Shown here in pieces: positions 1 to 10,700 of a stretch of 64,000 nucleotides of DNA. Position 1 is the stretch's first letter; the number at the start of each line of letters is the position of its first letter. The DNA is from Carposina sasakii (lineage: Eukaryota > Arthropoda > Insecta > Lepidoptera > Carposinidae): positions 6,944,001 to 7,008,000 of the forward strand of contig CP053160.1 of the NCBI GenBank assembly GCA_014607495.2. Direction: 5' to 3'. The notes under the pieces are model-generated. The model saw nothing but the letters and a program-made list of their open reading frames with translations. It ran no database searches and was not told where the DNA came from. The translations under genes were made by a program, and so were the position numbers.

Positions 1-200
1 ACCCATAGTCACCACGCTGGGCAGGCGGGTTGGTGACCGCAGTTTGTATTTTGGACTATGTTGTCAACACGGAAGGCGCTGCTGCCCACCTCCCGGAAAC
101 CCTTAATCGCCTCGTACGATACCCACGGGCAGACATGGGGTGGTACGAATTCTACTCTGCCGGCACCACGCGGCCAGTTTCAACTTATTTTAATTATGAA
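1..200 (+). repeat. LINE 3'-end fragment
   Basis: The stretch is shared, in inverted orientation, with 21960-22140, including the words GGGCAGGC..GGTGACCGCAG and CGCCTCGTACGATACCCACG. It resembles the 3' non-coding tails of lepidopteran non-LTR retrotransposons. It lies in what should be an intron of the P450 gene that continues at 391. It is not a gene; short reading frames through it are by chance. Confidence 0.6.
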
Positions 201-390
201 ATTCCTGACACGAAGCTTTCCTAGAAATGCAAAGAGACCAGTAATGTTTCCACGACTCTTCGTCTACTGCTGCTGTGTTGAGTCGGTTACGAACTTGCAT
301 CTACCTTAAAAGTTGTTTACCTGGAGCATCATATAAATTAGAGAGACCCCCACCCCCTCAACTGCACTAAATTAATTTTCTTATTTAAAG

Positions 391-2752
391 GTTAGATAAA
401 TTACTAAAAGACGGTAGTCTCAACGACAAACTGGCTCTAGAAATATCTAAATGGTCTTTAGAGTCAGTCGGCTTAGTCGGTTTGGGCACACGACTCCACT
501 GCTTAAAGGACGACTTGCCGGAAGACCACCCCGCTTCAAAGCTGATGGAATCCTTGAAGGCTATCACGGACTTGACCATCAAATTGGAGTTTTTGCCGTC
601 GCCGTGGCGTTACATATCTACACCGGCGTTCAAGAAGGTTATTAAAGCTTATGATACGCAATGGGAGTAAGTAGCTTAGTTCTTAACATTTTCAGAGTTT
701 ACTTATAGCGGCCCTGAAGGAAGATTTCACATGTTGGCACCGTAAATCGGCGTGGTTGCGTGGTTTTGCGTGCGTACGGGCACTAGTATATTACGTGAGA
801 AGACTTCATTCATTAAACGAAGTGTATGTAACTATATATGTCTCTATATATATCAGTTACAACTAAAACGAACAGTAATCAATACACAATTGCAGAGTAA
901 GTGCGATGTACATAGAAATGGCACGAAAAGAGATCGCCGCCCGCGCACATGACGTGGCAGATGAAGACAAGAGCATCATCGAGAAGCTGTTGGCCATTCA
1001 TGAGACCGTGGCCATTATGATGGCCAACGAAATGCTTTTCGGAGGAATTGATACAGTAAGTATAGGTATTTCAAAGATATTATGATCCTGGCACTTAACA
1101 CTGGAAACTACTGGGAAAGTACTGACAATACTTAGTTAGAATTTGAAAATAAGAACATATCTCTCATGGATAAGGAAAGAGATGCAATAGCGACATTTGG
1201 CATAAAGGGCATAATATAAAAAACAATGATAAGAGTATAGCTTATCACATTTAGGCTCCCTTCCAATTGTACCACGTTTTGTTCGATATCCACGAATCAA
1301 ATTCACTAACATCATGGACTAATTAATATGATCCCATACATCTTTGGTGGAAAAGCAGCCTTAAAATACGGTCTAGACGAGTTGCCTGGTCTAAACAAAA
1401 AAAAATTTGAAGTCGGCCAGAAACCAGAAATAAGTAAATTGTTCCATGTTTAAGGTCACTCACACCACGACAGCACTATTATACATGCTAGCGGTAAATC
1501 CAGAAAAACAGGACAAGCTTCGAGAGGAGATCCAGTCGGGAGATGAGAACAAGAAATACCTGAAAGCTTGTCTCAAGGAAACGATGAGGCTTTACCCGGC
1601 AGTTACTGCGAACTTACGAAGAACATCGAAAGAGCATGTTGTCGGTGGCTATGTTATTCCGGAAGGCGTAAGTTTTAAACATTCTGAAAGCCCGTCTAAA
1701 TTAGAAACCTCCGTAGGTGTCGAAGCTTTTTCTCGTTTTTTTTTTCGTGGCTTTGACATAATCAATGTCGATTGCGGCAAGCTTTTTATAACTGGCGACT
1801 GGTCGCAACCATCTACCCATGCACATTTTTAAAAGTTGATATTTGGCAGGCAGTCCAGTTTTTACATGGGCGAAATGTCCTATAATCATGGAACACATAA
1901 CCGCGTTGCGATGTCGCAACGCTGAAATCGGCAGTTTGCAACAAAAGACGACTACGAGGTCGATTCAAAGAATACAATTTTGTAATCACATAACATCATC
2001 GGGGTACTTTAACCCTGGGGGGTAACTTAGGCCTAAGCCAGAAACAGTTTTATCAACGTAAACTGTTTTACCGACCGCTACTCACGCCCCCGATATCTAT
2101 CGAAGAAAAAATTTCGGGACTAACAATTTTCTGTATGTCTAACATTTCATAACATCGGACTAACATATCATTATGAAGATAAAGATGAAACAGAAAATGT
2201 GGTACATATACATATACACATACAACATGCAACGTACACATACAACATATAGTAACTAGCGCCATCATCCATCGGAACTATACGTTGAAACAAACCAGAA
2301 ACAAACGCACTCTAGCTCCTGATGTGCGGTTTGACGGAGTTTCTTGACCTAAGTTACCCCCTAAAAGTTTAGGCTAAAATAATAATTTGGTTAATAGGTA
2401 GTCTTAATGCGCGCATTTGTTCTTACAGATTGACGTCATAGCACCAAATGAATATCTCTCGAAAACAGATGAACATTATCCGCGGGCAAAGGAATTCATT
2501 CCAGAAAGGTGGACAGCAGAAAAAACACATCCTCTATATTATGGCAACACCCACCCCATGGTCAATCTACCCTTCGGTTTCGGAGTACGAAAGTGTATTG
2601 GAATGAGGATAGCAGAGTTAGAAATGCAGTTGGTGGCTAGTAGACTCTTAGAATCGTATAGAGTGAAGTGGGAAGGTCCACCTATTAAAGTTGGGCAGCT
2701 AATTCTGAATAGCTTCCTAAAGCCATTTTATTTTAAGTTTGAGAAATTATGA
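391..2752 (+). CDS. Mitochondrial-clan cytochrome P450, 3' four exons
   Basis: Four exons join in frame: 391-666, 896-1055, 1455-1667 and 2429-2752, all with GT donors and AG acceptors, giving about 323 C-terminal residues. Upstream exons lie outside the window. Visible landmarks are an I-helix GGIDT motif at the exon 2/3 junction, the K-helix ExxR as KETMR, the ERW motif (EFIPERW), and the haem-binding loop FGFGVRKCIG with the axial Cys followed by RIAELEM. The segment LEFLPSPWRYISTPAFKK and the RIAELE helix are typical of the mitochondrial clan, so the product is probably a mitochondrial monooxygenase using adrenodoxin; the substrate is unknown. The stretch between helix J (REEI) and the K helix is about 15 residues shorter than usual. 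No stop or broken splice site is seen. Intron 3 holds a MITE. The gene is convergent with the methyltransferase at 3403-5194. Confidence 0.88.
2018..2361. mobile_element. MITE in P450 intron 3
   Basis: The ends are 14-bp inverted repeats GGGGGTAACTTAGG at 2018-2031 and its complement at 2348-2361. The roughly 345-bp interior has no coding frame. Part of it (GAAACAGAAAATGTGG ... AACGCACTCTAGC) recurs at 28920-29025, so this is a family member. The rest of the intron, 1668-2017, is not recognised. Confidence 0.6.
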
Positions 2753-2795
2753 TTCATATTGTGGGATAAAATTTTGATAATCATTCAACATTTCA

Positions 2796-3118
2796 GCCCT
2801 GGAAAGTCCACTGCTGGACATAGGCCTCCTCCAACAACCTCCATACCGACCGGTCGGAAGCAGCCTGCATCCGACCGACGCCCGCGACCTTGGCCAGGTG
2901 GTCCGTCATCTCACGGGTAGCGCGGCCTTACTACGCTGCGTTTGCCGATACGTGGTATCCACTCTAGAACTTTCTGGCTCCATAGGCCATCAGTTCTTCG
3001 AGCTATGTGCCCTGCCCATTGCCACTTTAGCTTGCTGGACTATTGAGCTATGTCAGTGATCTTTGTATGTCTGCGGATCTCCTCAATTCTGATTCTATCT
3101 TGCAGAGAGATCCCGAGA
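2796..3118 (-). pseudogene. RTE-like LINE reverse transcriptase, C-terminal remnant
   Basis: On the minus strand this encodes the tail common to lepidopteran RTE-like endonuclease/reverse transcriptases, ending in a VQQWT-like motif region. The same sequence block, read on plus as CCACTGCTGGACATAGGCCT, recurs at 63708-63840, and the upstream part of the domain is seen at 28445-28816. It is a short 5'-truncated dead copy in the intergenic space between the two convergent host genes. Confidence 0.65.
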
Positions 3119-3154
3119 TGATAATCATTAATCATACATAACTATAACAAAATT

Positions 3155-3280
3155 AGGGCAGATTTTTCCAACAGATAGACTATGTGACAGATGCTATTCT
3201 TCTCTAAAACTTGATCAAGATCGAGACAGTTGATCTTCATTCTTTAGATAGGCTCTGTAATTTGACCATTGGAAAAATCC
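3155..3280. mobile_element. Degenerate copy of the 62939-63070 foldback MITE
   Basis: It starts AGGGCAGATTTTTCCAA and ends TTGGAAAAATCC, with a central GATCAAG word also present in the copy at 62939-63070. The arms have diverged and pair poorly, so this looks like an older insertion. It lies downstream of the methyltransferase stop codon. Confidence 0.5.
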
Positions 3281-3402
3281 TTTTAAATATATTACATACC
3301 CAATCTTAGATTAATTAATGAAGATTAGTCTAGTCAGGTCACTTCTTAAATACTTCTTAAACACTTCTATGCTACTCATAAAAAATAAAATATTATTTAC
3401 TG

Positions 3403-5194
3403 TTATAAAGGCTTTCTATATTTTCCTTGTATCCAAATTCGGTACATCTTCAGCATCTTCCCTCTATTCACCTGTAATCTTCTATCTATTAAATTCTGCT
3501 CCTCCAAAAATCCTGCAGTAGTGAACAGGTTAGTTATATCCTCTTGTGTGAAGAAATATACCAAAGTATTATCACCGCGAGCATAGAAGTTGTCAGAAAT
3601 ACATCTTCCCTTTTTAAACCTTAGCTGGGCTAAGTCATATTTCCCATAGTCTCGGAACACAACCAAACCACCTGGTTTCAAATATTTATAGATTTGGCTA
3701 ATCACATGAGGCATTCTGGAAAGAAAATATGATAAATTAGTTATCCTTGCCTAAGGAAGTTTCTATCTATTTCAATAATATGCTATCATAGATTAGTATT
3801 AAAAGAAAGTGTTTATATGTATAATGGACTCATCACCAGTTAGAATTTTCTGTGTCCAAAAAGTCATTTATAAACTAAAAACATCTTATGTATTGATTGC
3901 TTTGATAAGCTCATTTGCTATTTAGATAAAAGATTGGCTGAATCAGCAAATGTGGATTGTAAGATTCATATTCCTGCTCCAGCACAGGAGATACAAAATA
4001 AAACTATAGTATACTAACTTGGCAGGGTCAATTGCTGACAAGACGAATATTAGAACAATAATATCTATGGAGCTCTCTTTAAAAGGTACCAGCCATTCAT
4101 TCGCTGTTGCATCCAACACAAAGACTTCACATCTCTTAATGTCATACAGTTCATTGCTTTCCATAATATTAATGGCTGTTGATGAAAAATCTGCTCCATA
4201 TACAAATAGATTTGGATCACTACTATATTGTAATATCGGGAATATGGTGTTGCCAACTCCACATCCTATTTCGAATATGGTACGTTTGATATTGGATTTC
4301 ATTGATGGTTCTGGATGTTGGATTGTAGTTTTGTTGTCTCCGTCAGGGTACACTCTAATAGGTGCTGTAGTGGTATCCGGTGCAAGCTCTGGAAACTCAG
4401 TGAAAAGCCAGTGACGGTCTTTGAAGAAACTGTAAAGAGAAAATAAATTTATTGTAGAATGTCTACAGAATGAAAAGTTGAATAAAAATTAATATTAAAA
4501 ATGTCACTTAAGCCATCATGTATAGTAATTGAACTAATAATTTAATCTACTTCTGTAACTGTATGTTAGAATTTAAATAAATTATACACACAAAGAAAGT
4601 TAAGACAAATTGAAAACCCACCGATTCTGATGAATATCATAGAAAGCATCCCAGTGTTTGTCTGCATTCTCTTCAAGATCTTTTAATCTGTCCTCAGAAA
4701 ATAAAACTTCAGAGTTTTCATTCACTTTCTCTTTTGCTGAATTCTCTTGTTCCTCATCCCATTGTACATTATCCCTGGAAATGTCATGAAAATTCAGAGA
4801 TTAGAATACAGTTAGAAAGAAAGGCATGAATAAATTTTATACTTTGAAAATGTCTTGTCACGGTGGGTGGAATGGAAATCTGTACATCTATTTAGCTATT
4901 TGGTAGGTACTATTCATAGCATAATTATGTACTAAGAACTTTTCATTTATAACCTACCAAGCATTGAAAAGGAAAACTTGGCTATTATTTTGTAAGTAAC
5001 GTGAACCACTTTGAGGTTTCTTCCTGTATCTAGTTTTTTCTAGATCTAATACATCTTGGCCAGATTTCTTAATAGTATTGCAGAATCTAATAAAAGTTTT
5101 AAATACAGTACCACGCATTATGCTTAAAAACTTCCTCGGCGTTTTCCAAAAATCTATTACCAAATTGAGGCCGCTTTTCTGCACTGTCTTCCAT
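3403..5194 (-). CDS. METTL2: tRNA N3-methylcytidine methyltransferase (METTL2/8 family)
   Basis: Four exons read on the minus strand: 5194-5112, 4774-4622, 4429-4019 and 3715-3403. All have consensus splice sites and phases that agree, giving 319 aa. The N-terminus has the family [24 protein letters not shown] segment, then KHWDAFYD and [12 protein letters not shown]. The SAM-binding motif I is [10 protein letters not shown], followed by GADFSSTAI, then LDATAN and [35 protein letters not shown] and a C-terminal RRLQVNRGK. Family members methylate C32 in the anticodon loop of tRNA-Thr and tRNA-Ser species. The start is the first ATG in the exon-1 frame, with G at +4. The length is shorter than the roughly 375 aa of vertebrate METTL2, but every core motif is present. 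A second first exon (4958-5118) is described separately. The gene is host-derived and shows no damage. Confidence 0.93.
4958..5118 (-). CDS. METTL2: Alternative first exon of the methyltransferase, possible mitochondrial isoform
   Basis: If the exon-1 donor at 5111-5110 is skipped, an ATG at 5118-5116 opens 53 codons plus two bases, ending at a second donor (GTAGGT) at 4957. This has the same phase as exon 1, so it also joins the exon starting at 4774. The encoded end [18 protein letters not shown] is homologous to [15 protein letters not shown] of exon 1. The first 21 residues ([20 protein letters not shown]..) contain five basic and no acidic residues and are amphipathic, as in a mitochondrial presequence. 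The predicted isoform is 345 aa. The ATG has A at -3. An ORF start further upstream at 5217 is a TTG, not ATG. Exon homology and phase are seen directly; the mitochondrial role is inference. Confidence 0.6.
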
Positions 5195-5870
5195 GAGAGC
5201 AGTTTAAAAAAGGTCAACGATTTTTAATAACGTTTTGCATGCGATCCATTTAAGTATTGTTTGAGCCAGATTCACGTAGTAAATAATTAAATAATAAAGA
5301 TTTTCTTAATAAAAGATCCTTCAGCGAATCAATCAACATAACCTAAAAATGCGATTTGACATAAATTTTTTTTTTTTTTACTTTATCCCCGAAGGAAAGG
5401 CAAGGGGAACTAAGCCCATACAGCCTAATCATTGTTTAGTAAAATGTATTCTGAATTTATGATGAATGACAATGATGATGAATGGAAACGTCGGGAAAAT
5501 CCTCAAGAACAAATGTAAAGTTAGTCAAAATGAAAAATTATTGCAGAAACAACTTACATGCACCCATGAAGAGATCGTAATCCGGCTAAAGTTTTACTCG
5601 GCTTACCTGCGTATAAAACCATGCACACGCACTAGATTCACACCACAAATAATCAAAATATAACTTATCTACCAGAAAACATCACCTTACGGACACATGC
5701 AAGCCATTTACAAATAATTTTTGATTTTCACAAGAAAATTACACCTGCACCCTTCCAGCTTTTCCCGCCGAATCTGATTTGACATTGACATTTTTGTTTA
5801 ATTTACTTGGTTACTTGTTTAGGCAAAGATCAAACTTTATAAATGCAGTCTATTTTATGTAGGTTTTACA
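5195..5870. promoter_or_regulatory. Upstream region of the methyltransferase gene
   Basis: This is a non-coding stretch immediately 5' of the METTL2-like start (5194, minus strand). It should hold the promoter, but I see no clear TATA or initiator that fixes a start site. It also contains a dispersed repeat at 5370-5515. No gene is recognised. Confidence 0.35.
5370..5515 (+). repeat. Dispersed repeat, copy 1
   Basis: It is nearly identical to 51793-51940. Both share CCCGAAGGAAAGGCAAGG, AACTAAGCCCATACAGCC and GGAAACGTCGGGAAAATCC. It is preceded by a T-run, has no reading frame of note, and its class is unknown. Confidence 0.7.
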
Positions 5871-6066
5871 AATATTATTATGGAATGAATACTATTGAAG
5901 AACATAAAATATTTTCTAATGATCGTAACATAACAACTGAACAGTCGGGATCCATAATCCGACAGCCAAGCTAATATTTCAATGGATCCTGGCTGTTCAG
6001 TTGTTATGTTACGATCATTAGAAAATATTTTATGTTTTTCAATAGTATTCATTCCATAATAATATT
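5871..6066. mobile_element. Foldback (hairpin) MITE
   Basis: Two 74-bp arms, 5871-5944 and 5993-6066, are near-perfect inverted complements around a 48-bp spacer that itself carries two GGATCC sites. The arms begin AATATTATTATGGAATG. There is no coding capacity and no certain target duplication. The near-perfect pairing suggests a young insertion or continuing gene conversion. Confidence 0.85.
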
Positions 6067-6180
6067 AGGTATAGAATTCTAGACCACCGGACATCTAAGT
6101 GTTTGTTTTTTTTTCTGTTTTTTTTAATTATGTATGTACATTATTTGGTTCCTTTTTAAGCAGTCGGGTTTTCGGACAAA
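6067..6180 (+). repeat. Dispersed repeat with AAGCAGTCGGGTTTT end
   Basis: The sequence runs from GAATTCTAGACCACC to AAGCAGTCGGGTTTTCGGA. The same repeat occurs at 20520-20640, and its 3' half again at 20750-20835. It resembles the tail of a SINE or LINE. It abuts the foldback element directly. Confidence 0.6.
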
Positions 6181-6202
6181 GCTTCATCACCTAACTAGAT
6201 CA

Positions 6203-7091
6203 GCCCGGCTAGCACGGCCAGCGAAACACGATATGATAAGTCAATTTATCGATACCTAGCTGTCAAAATACGATAAATATATGTTGAATTTTATCGATGT
6301 AGCGAGCATAACCATGCCGATAACGTTACACGGCACATACGATATGATAGATAAAAATGCGAGCATGTCCATCGGTTACTATCGATAGCGCCGAGCATGA
6401 CTGTATTTTGATGTTAAAAATATCGATTTTGACATCAATTCAAGATATTATTATCGATGAACATTGTAGTGCGCGATATTTAATATTAATCACGGATCCC
6501 ACAGTCAAACGGCGCAAGCAGTTTTGTGGGACGTTGTACCTAATTTTAAGTTCTAGAATATTTAAAGAATAATAAATAATAATAATAAGCGTAGATAGGT
6601 TAGAGAAATCGAGAATACCTATTATATTCTTTGGTTCGATAGGTTTTCAGTTATATGCTCTAAACTTAATATTTTTAATTTAGTGTTTTAGTTTACTCGT
6701 TTTTAGTTTACATAGGTAGGTCAAAGGTAAAATTAGATTATTAGTAATTAGTATCGATAACATTTTCAACATGGGGGCTAATATCTATCGTATTTTGACA
6801 GCTAGTCGATAAATAGGTTCATCATATTGTGTTTCGCTTTGATGTCAAAAAGGAAAAATATATAAAAAAAGAAAGAATGACAATTGAAAAAAAGAAAAAA
6901 ATATTTTTTGACTCTAGAAACATTTGTTTAACTTATCTCGCACTTTATCGTAACTTAGCTCTTGATAACTCTTAACGTAACGTATCGTTCCATTGGTCAT
7001 GCTCGTGAAATCGATAATTATGGTGGTATAGATTCGATACGAAATCCTTTATCGTATATATACTTTACGTGGTCGTGCTAGCCCGACAGGG
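6203..7091. mobile_element. Long member of the CTAGCA..ACC TIR family
   Basis: Imperfect terminal inverted repeats (CGGCTAGCACGGCCA at the left, complement of CGGGCTAGCACGACCA at the right) bound about 890 bp without a coding frame. An internal inverted repeat pairs 6218-6290 with 6778-6842 (words GCGAAACAC and TAGCTGTCAAAATACGAT). Shorter relatives lie at 26298-26814 and 61983-62105. Confidence 0.55.
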
Positions 7092-7281
7092 ATTAATGGA
7101 AGGGTATATCTTTAGTAATACATATCATTCGGCAACCTGTGAAATAATCTTCGAGCTGTATTTAGTCGTACATAATAGAGCTTCCAATCACTAAATAGTG
7201 GTTCTGGCGTAATGCCTCTTTTGTTAGCTTTGCCAAGTTTGGAAGAAATTAATGACGAGAGCTTATGTTTGTTTGTAGGCA
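7092..7281. other. Unassigned segment next to the Gypsy 3' LTR
   Basis: It has a modest open frame on the minus strand (residues such as NLPTNKHKLSSLISSKLGK) that I do not recognise. It is the 3' flank of the Gypsy element. No other signal is seen. Confidence 0.3.
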
Positions 7282-7542
7282 AATTACGACCGGCTACAGC
7301 GCAGGATGTAAAAAAAACCAAAATTACTTAGACTAATTTTATTCGATATAAAAATTTAAATCAAAAATTAATTATAATAAATGATAATATAGGTGACAAT
7401 TGTACGATGTAAGTAACAAGAGTGTCTTCCCACGGCCCGCGGTAGCGCTGGGTCGTCAGGTTGCGCGAAGTCAGCATATTTGCCTCGTGTCGTTCCTAGG
7501 GCTGCTACATCAGGGCTCTGCATGTTATACTCGTACGTAACA
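7282..7542 (-). repeat. 3' LTR of Gypsy 1
   Basis: On the minus strand it begins TGTTACGTACGAG right after a purine tract and ends GTCGTAATT. Its last 29 bp recur beside the primer binding site at 12982-13010. The start is set by the purine tract, because no full second LTR is available to confirm it. Confidence 0.65.
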
Positions 7543-7745
7543 CCTCCCTCCTGAAGATCAGCGTTTTATTATGAAGTTGGGGTGTGAGATTATCTAGTTG
7601 ACCTTCAACTATGTCGATATTGTTTCTAATATCCTCTAAATTAATTGTTTGAATAAAGGAATGATAGTGAGAAACTATTTTTGTTGGCTTTAATTTAAAT
7701 GGTAGTATGCCGGGTCCACTGCTCAGGTCACTGAGTGAAATTTCT

Positions 7746-10700
7746 TCAGCTACTGCCAGCGTTATCAGTAGAAGCGGTATTCTGAAACAAGTTCGAATCG
7801 TTAGGTGTTCTCTTTAATCGTGACTTGGCGACGGGGCCGCGCTTTTTCTTAGTATAAATGTGGATAGGGAGATCTGCAAGGACAGTGTCTTGACAGTATC
7901 TCGGAGCAAGTTTTTGTCGGTTAGCCATAGGGTTACGGGTGTATATGCATTGTTCAGGAGAATAGTTTACCTCGGGTTGTCTATCTTTATTGGCTCTTTC
8001 TGTTAATTCAGTGCGCTGATGAAGAGATGTTTCATTTAACAAATCGTAAACTTTTATCATTCTATTACGATGATCTTGGATATATTGCTGAAGGGAATTT
8101 TCGGACAGATTAATATCTAATGGATCGCGTGGGTCTAGGTGGCCAGTAATTATATCTATTGGTCTGCATTTGGTGAAGCTGTGTATGGAGCTATTATACC
8201 CTAAGATAGCATAAGGCATTAGATTTATGGCAGATTCACCTTTGTGGTTAAGTTTTAGGATGCGTAAATGTTCTAGTAAAGTTGAATGTAAACGTTCTAC
8301 CATTCCGTTTTCATTTGGAGCATAGGCCAGGGTTTTATGATGCTGCACCTTATGTAGCCTAATGAATTCCATGAATAACTGATTATTAAATTCAGGACCG
8401 CGATCGGTTACTATTGTCATAGGGATTCCGTGGTGAGTGCTAAATGTTAACAGAGCTTGTACGACACTAAGTGCCGTCGAATCTCGTAAGTGGTATGCTT
8501 GGGCATACTTGGAAAACGAATCAATTATAGTTAAATATTTTTCAGTCTCAACGCTGAATAAGTCAAGGTGAACAATTTCGAAAGGCTTTGAAGGGGGTGG
8601 TACTATTTGATATTTTTGTTTAATCGGATTTCGATCATACTTTGCTTGCCCACAGATGGTGCATTCGTTAATGTACTTAGTTATCTGTTCTTTCATCTTT
8701 GGCCAAAAGTATTTTCGAGACAGCGATAGGTAGCATTCGTTAATGCCACGATGATTAGTCTTACCCTCGTGGTAATTACGAATGACACTTTGTTGCTTTA
8801 GATAATCCTTAACATTTTCTAATTCGAATTTTGCTAAGGATATATTCATGGAGGAGCTTTTAAACTTATTTTGTAATATAGGTATAATTGAATACATTTC
8901 AAGCGGTGGATTAATTAATAGTCCTGTTTTTACTTTTGGGTTAACGTATTCCTTAACGGCGTTGACTAAATCTTCCTCTAAATTGGATTTTGAAACCTGT
9001 ATGCATGTCCTAGTGTGTGCTTCAAAAGGTTTAGATACAGTGGTTTTGCCTTTTATGTCGCCAACTACAGTAATGATAACTTGTTTGTGAAATTTGTTAA
9101 GGGGATCATCCGATATAGGTATTTCAAGGATAGGATTCTCGAGGTTCGAGTGAGCTGTTGCTGTGGATGAATTATGTAAGGATGCGGGACTTTCGGAAGG
9201 ATTTGGGAGCACAGAACAAAGTTCGTCTATTATAGAGTTAACCTCTTCGTTGTGAATCTGAACTCGAGATAGAGCATCAGCATTTGCATTAGCCTTGCCT
9301 GACTTATATACGACAGTATAGTCATATTCACTAAGCTTGAGCTTCCATCTTGTCAACCTCGAGTTTGGCTCTTTGAGATTCATAACCCATTGAAGGGGTT
9401 TATGGTCAGTTAAAATTTTAAATTTGCGACCAAACAAGTAGGGCCTAAAATATTTGGTTGCCCAGACTATGGCCAGTAGTTCTTTCTCAATCGTACTGTA
9501 ATTAGTTTCACTACTATTTAGAGTACGAGAGGCGTAACATACTGGTTTGTCTGAACCGACAGAACCTTGGGATAAGACGGCGCCTATAGCAACATTGGAA
9601 GCGTCCGTCGTTACGATAAACTCTTTGTTGAAATCGGGATATTGTAAAATAGGATCATTGGTAAGCAAAGTTTTACATTTCTCAAAGCAATAGGTATAAT
9701 TTTGATCTAGTGTTATTTTTGATCCCTTTTTGAGACATTGCGTCATAGGTTTTGTTATCCTAGCAAAGTCAGGGATAAACTTTCTATAGTACCCTAATAG
9801 ACCTAAAAACCGCTTAATTTCTGTAGGAGTCTTCGGGATAGGATACTTCTGGATAGCCGATATTTTATCCGGGTTAGGTTTGATGCCATCTTTAGTTATT
9901 ACATGACCCAAGTAGGCAGTCTCTAATTTAAGAAACTCCGACTTGTCCATTTGAATCTTGAAATTTGAATCCCTAAGTCTCTGGAACACCTTTTCGAGAT
10001 TATTCATATGCTCTTGAAGAGATGTGCTAAAGACTATGATATCATCTAAATACACAAGACACACGGTATTCTGTAAATCTCTAAGAACGTTGTCCATGAC
10101 CCTCTGAAAAGTAGATGGACTATTCTTCAGGCCCATGGGCATCCGCAAGAACTCAAAATGACCGTGTTCTACGTTAAAAGCTGTTTTTGCTATGTCCGAA
10201 GGATTCATCTCTACTTGATAGAATCCACTGGCTAAGTCGAGGGTTGTGAAATACTGGCAGTTGCCTAACTTGTCTAAAACATCGGAAATGTTGGGTATAG
10301 GGTACTTGTCGTCTAGGGTTTTTTCATTTAGTTTTCTGAAGTCCACCACTAGACGCCATTTAACCTTGCCGGATGCATCAGCTTTCTTTGGGACTACCCA
10401 AATAGGCGAACTCCAAGCGGAATCGGAAGGACGGATGATACCCTGTTCCAACATTTTATTAATTTGGTCTCGTACTTCCTGTCTGTGAATGAAAGGATAA
10501 CGATAGGTTTTGGTGTACACGGGCATTTCATCTGTAGTTTTTATATTATGTTTAATTTTATTGGTGAAAGTTAAATTCTCTCCGTCTAAATAAAATACAT
10601 CAGCATACTTAGCACATAACATTTCTAAATTAATTCGTTCCTCCTCGTTTAAATGGCTAGTACGTAAGCGGGATAATACTTCACGCTCCCTTTTCGATAT

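Noticed and set aside
391..2752. P450 as a pseudogene
   Set aside because: All splice sites, phases and catalytic motifs are intact; only the J-K region is short.
4954..5217. Long minus-strand frame starting at 5217 as the true methyltransferase N-terminus
   Set aside because: The first codon at 5217 is TTG. The ATGs that fit the splice phases are at 5194 and, in this frame, at 5118.
7542..7746. An env gene in Gypsy 1
   Set aside because: Only about 200 bp lie between the pol stop and the 3' LTR.
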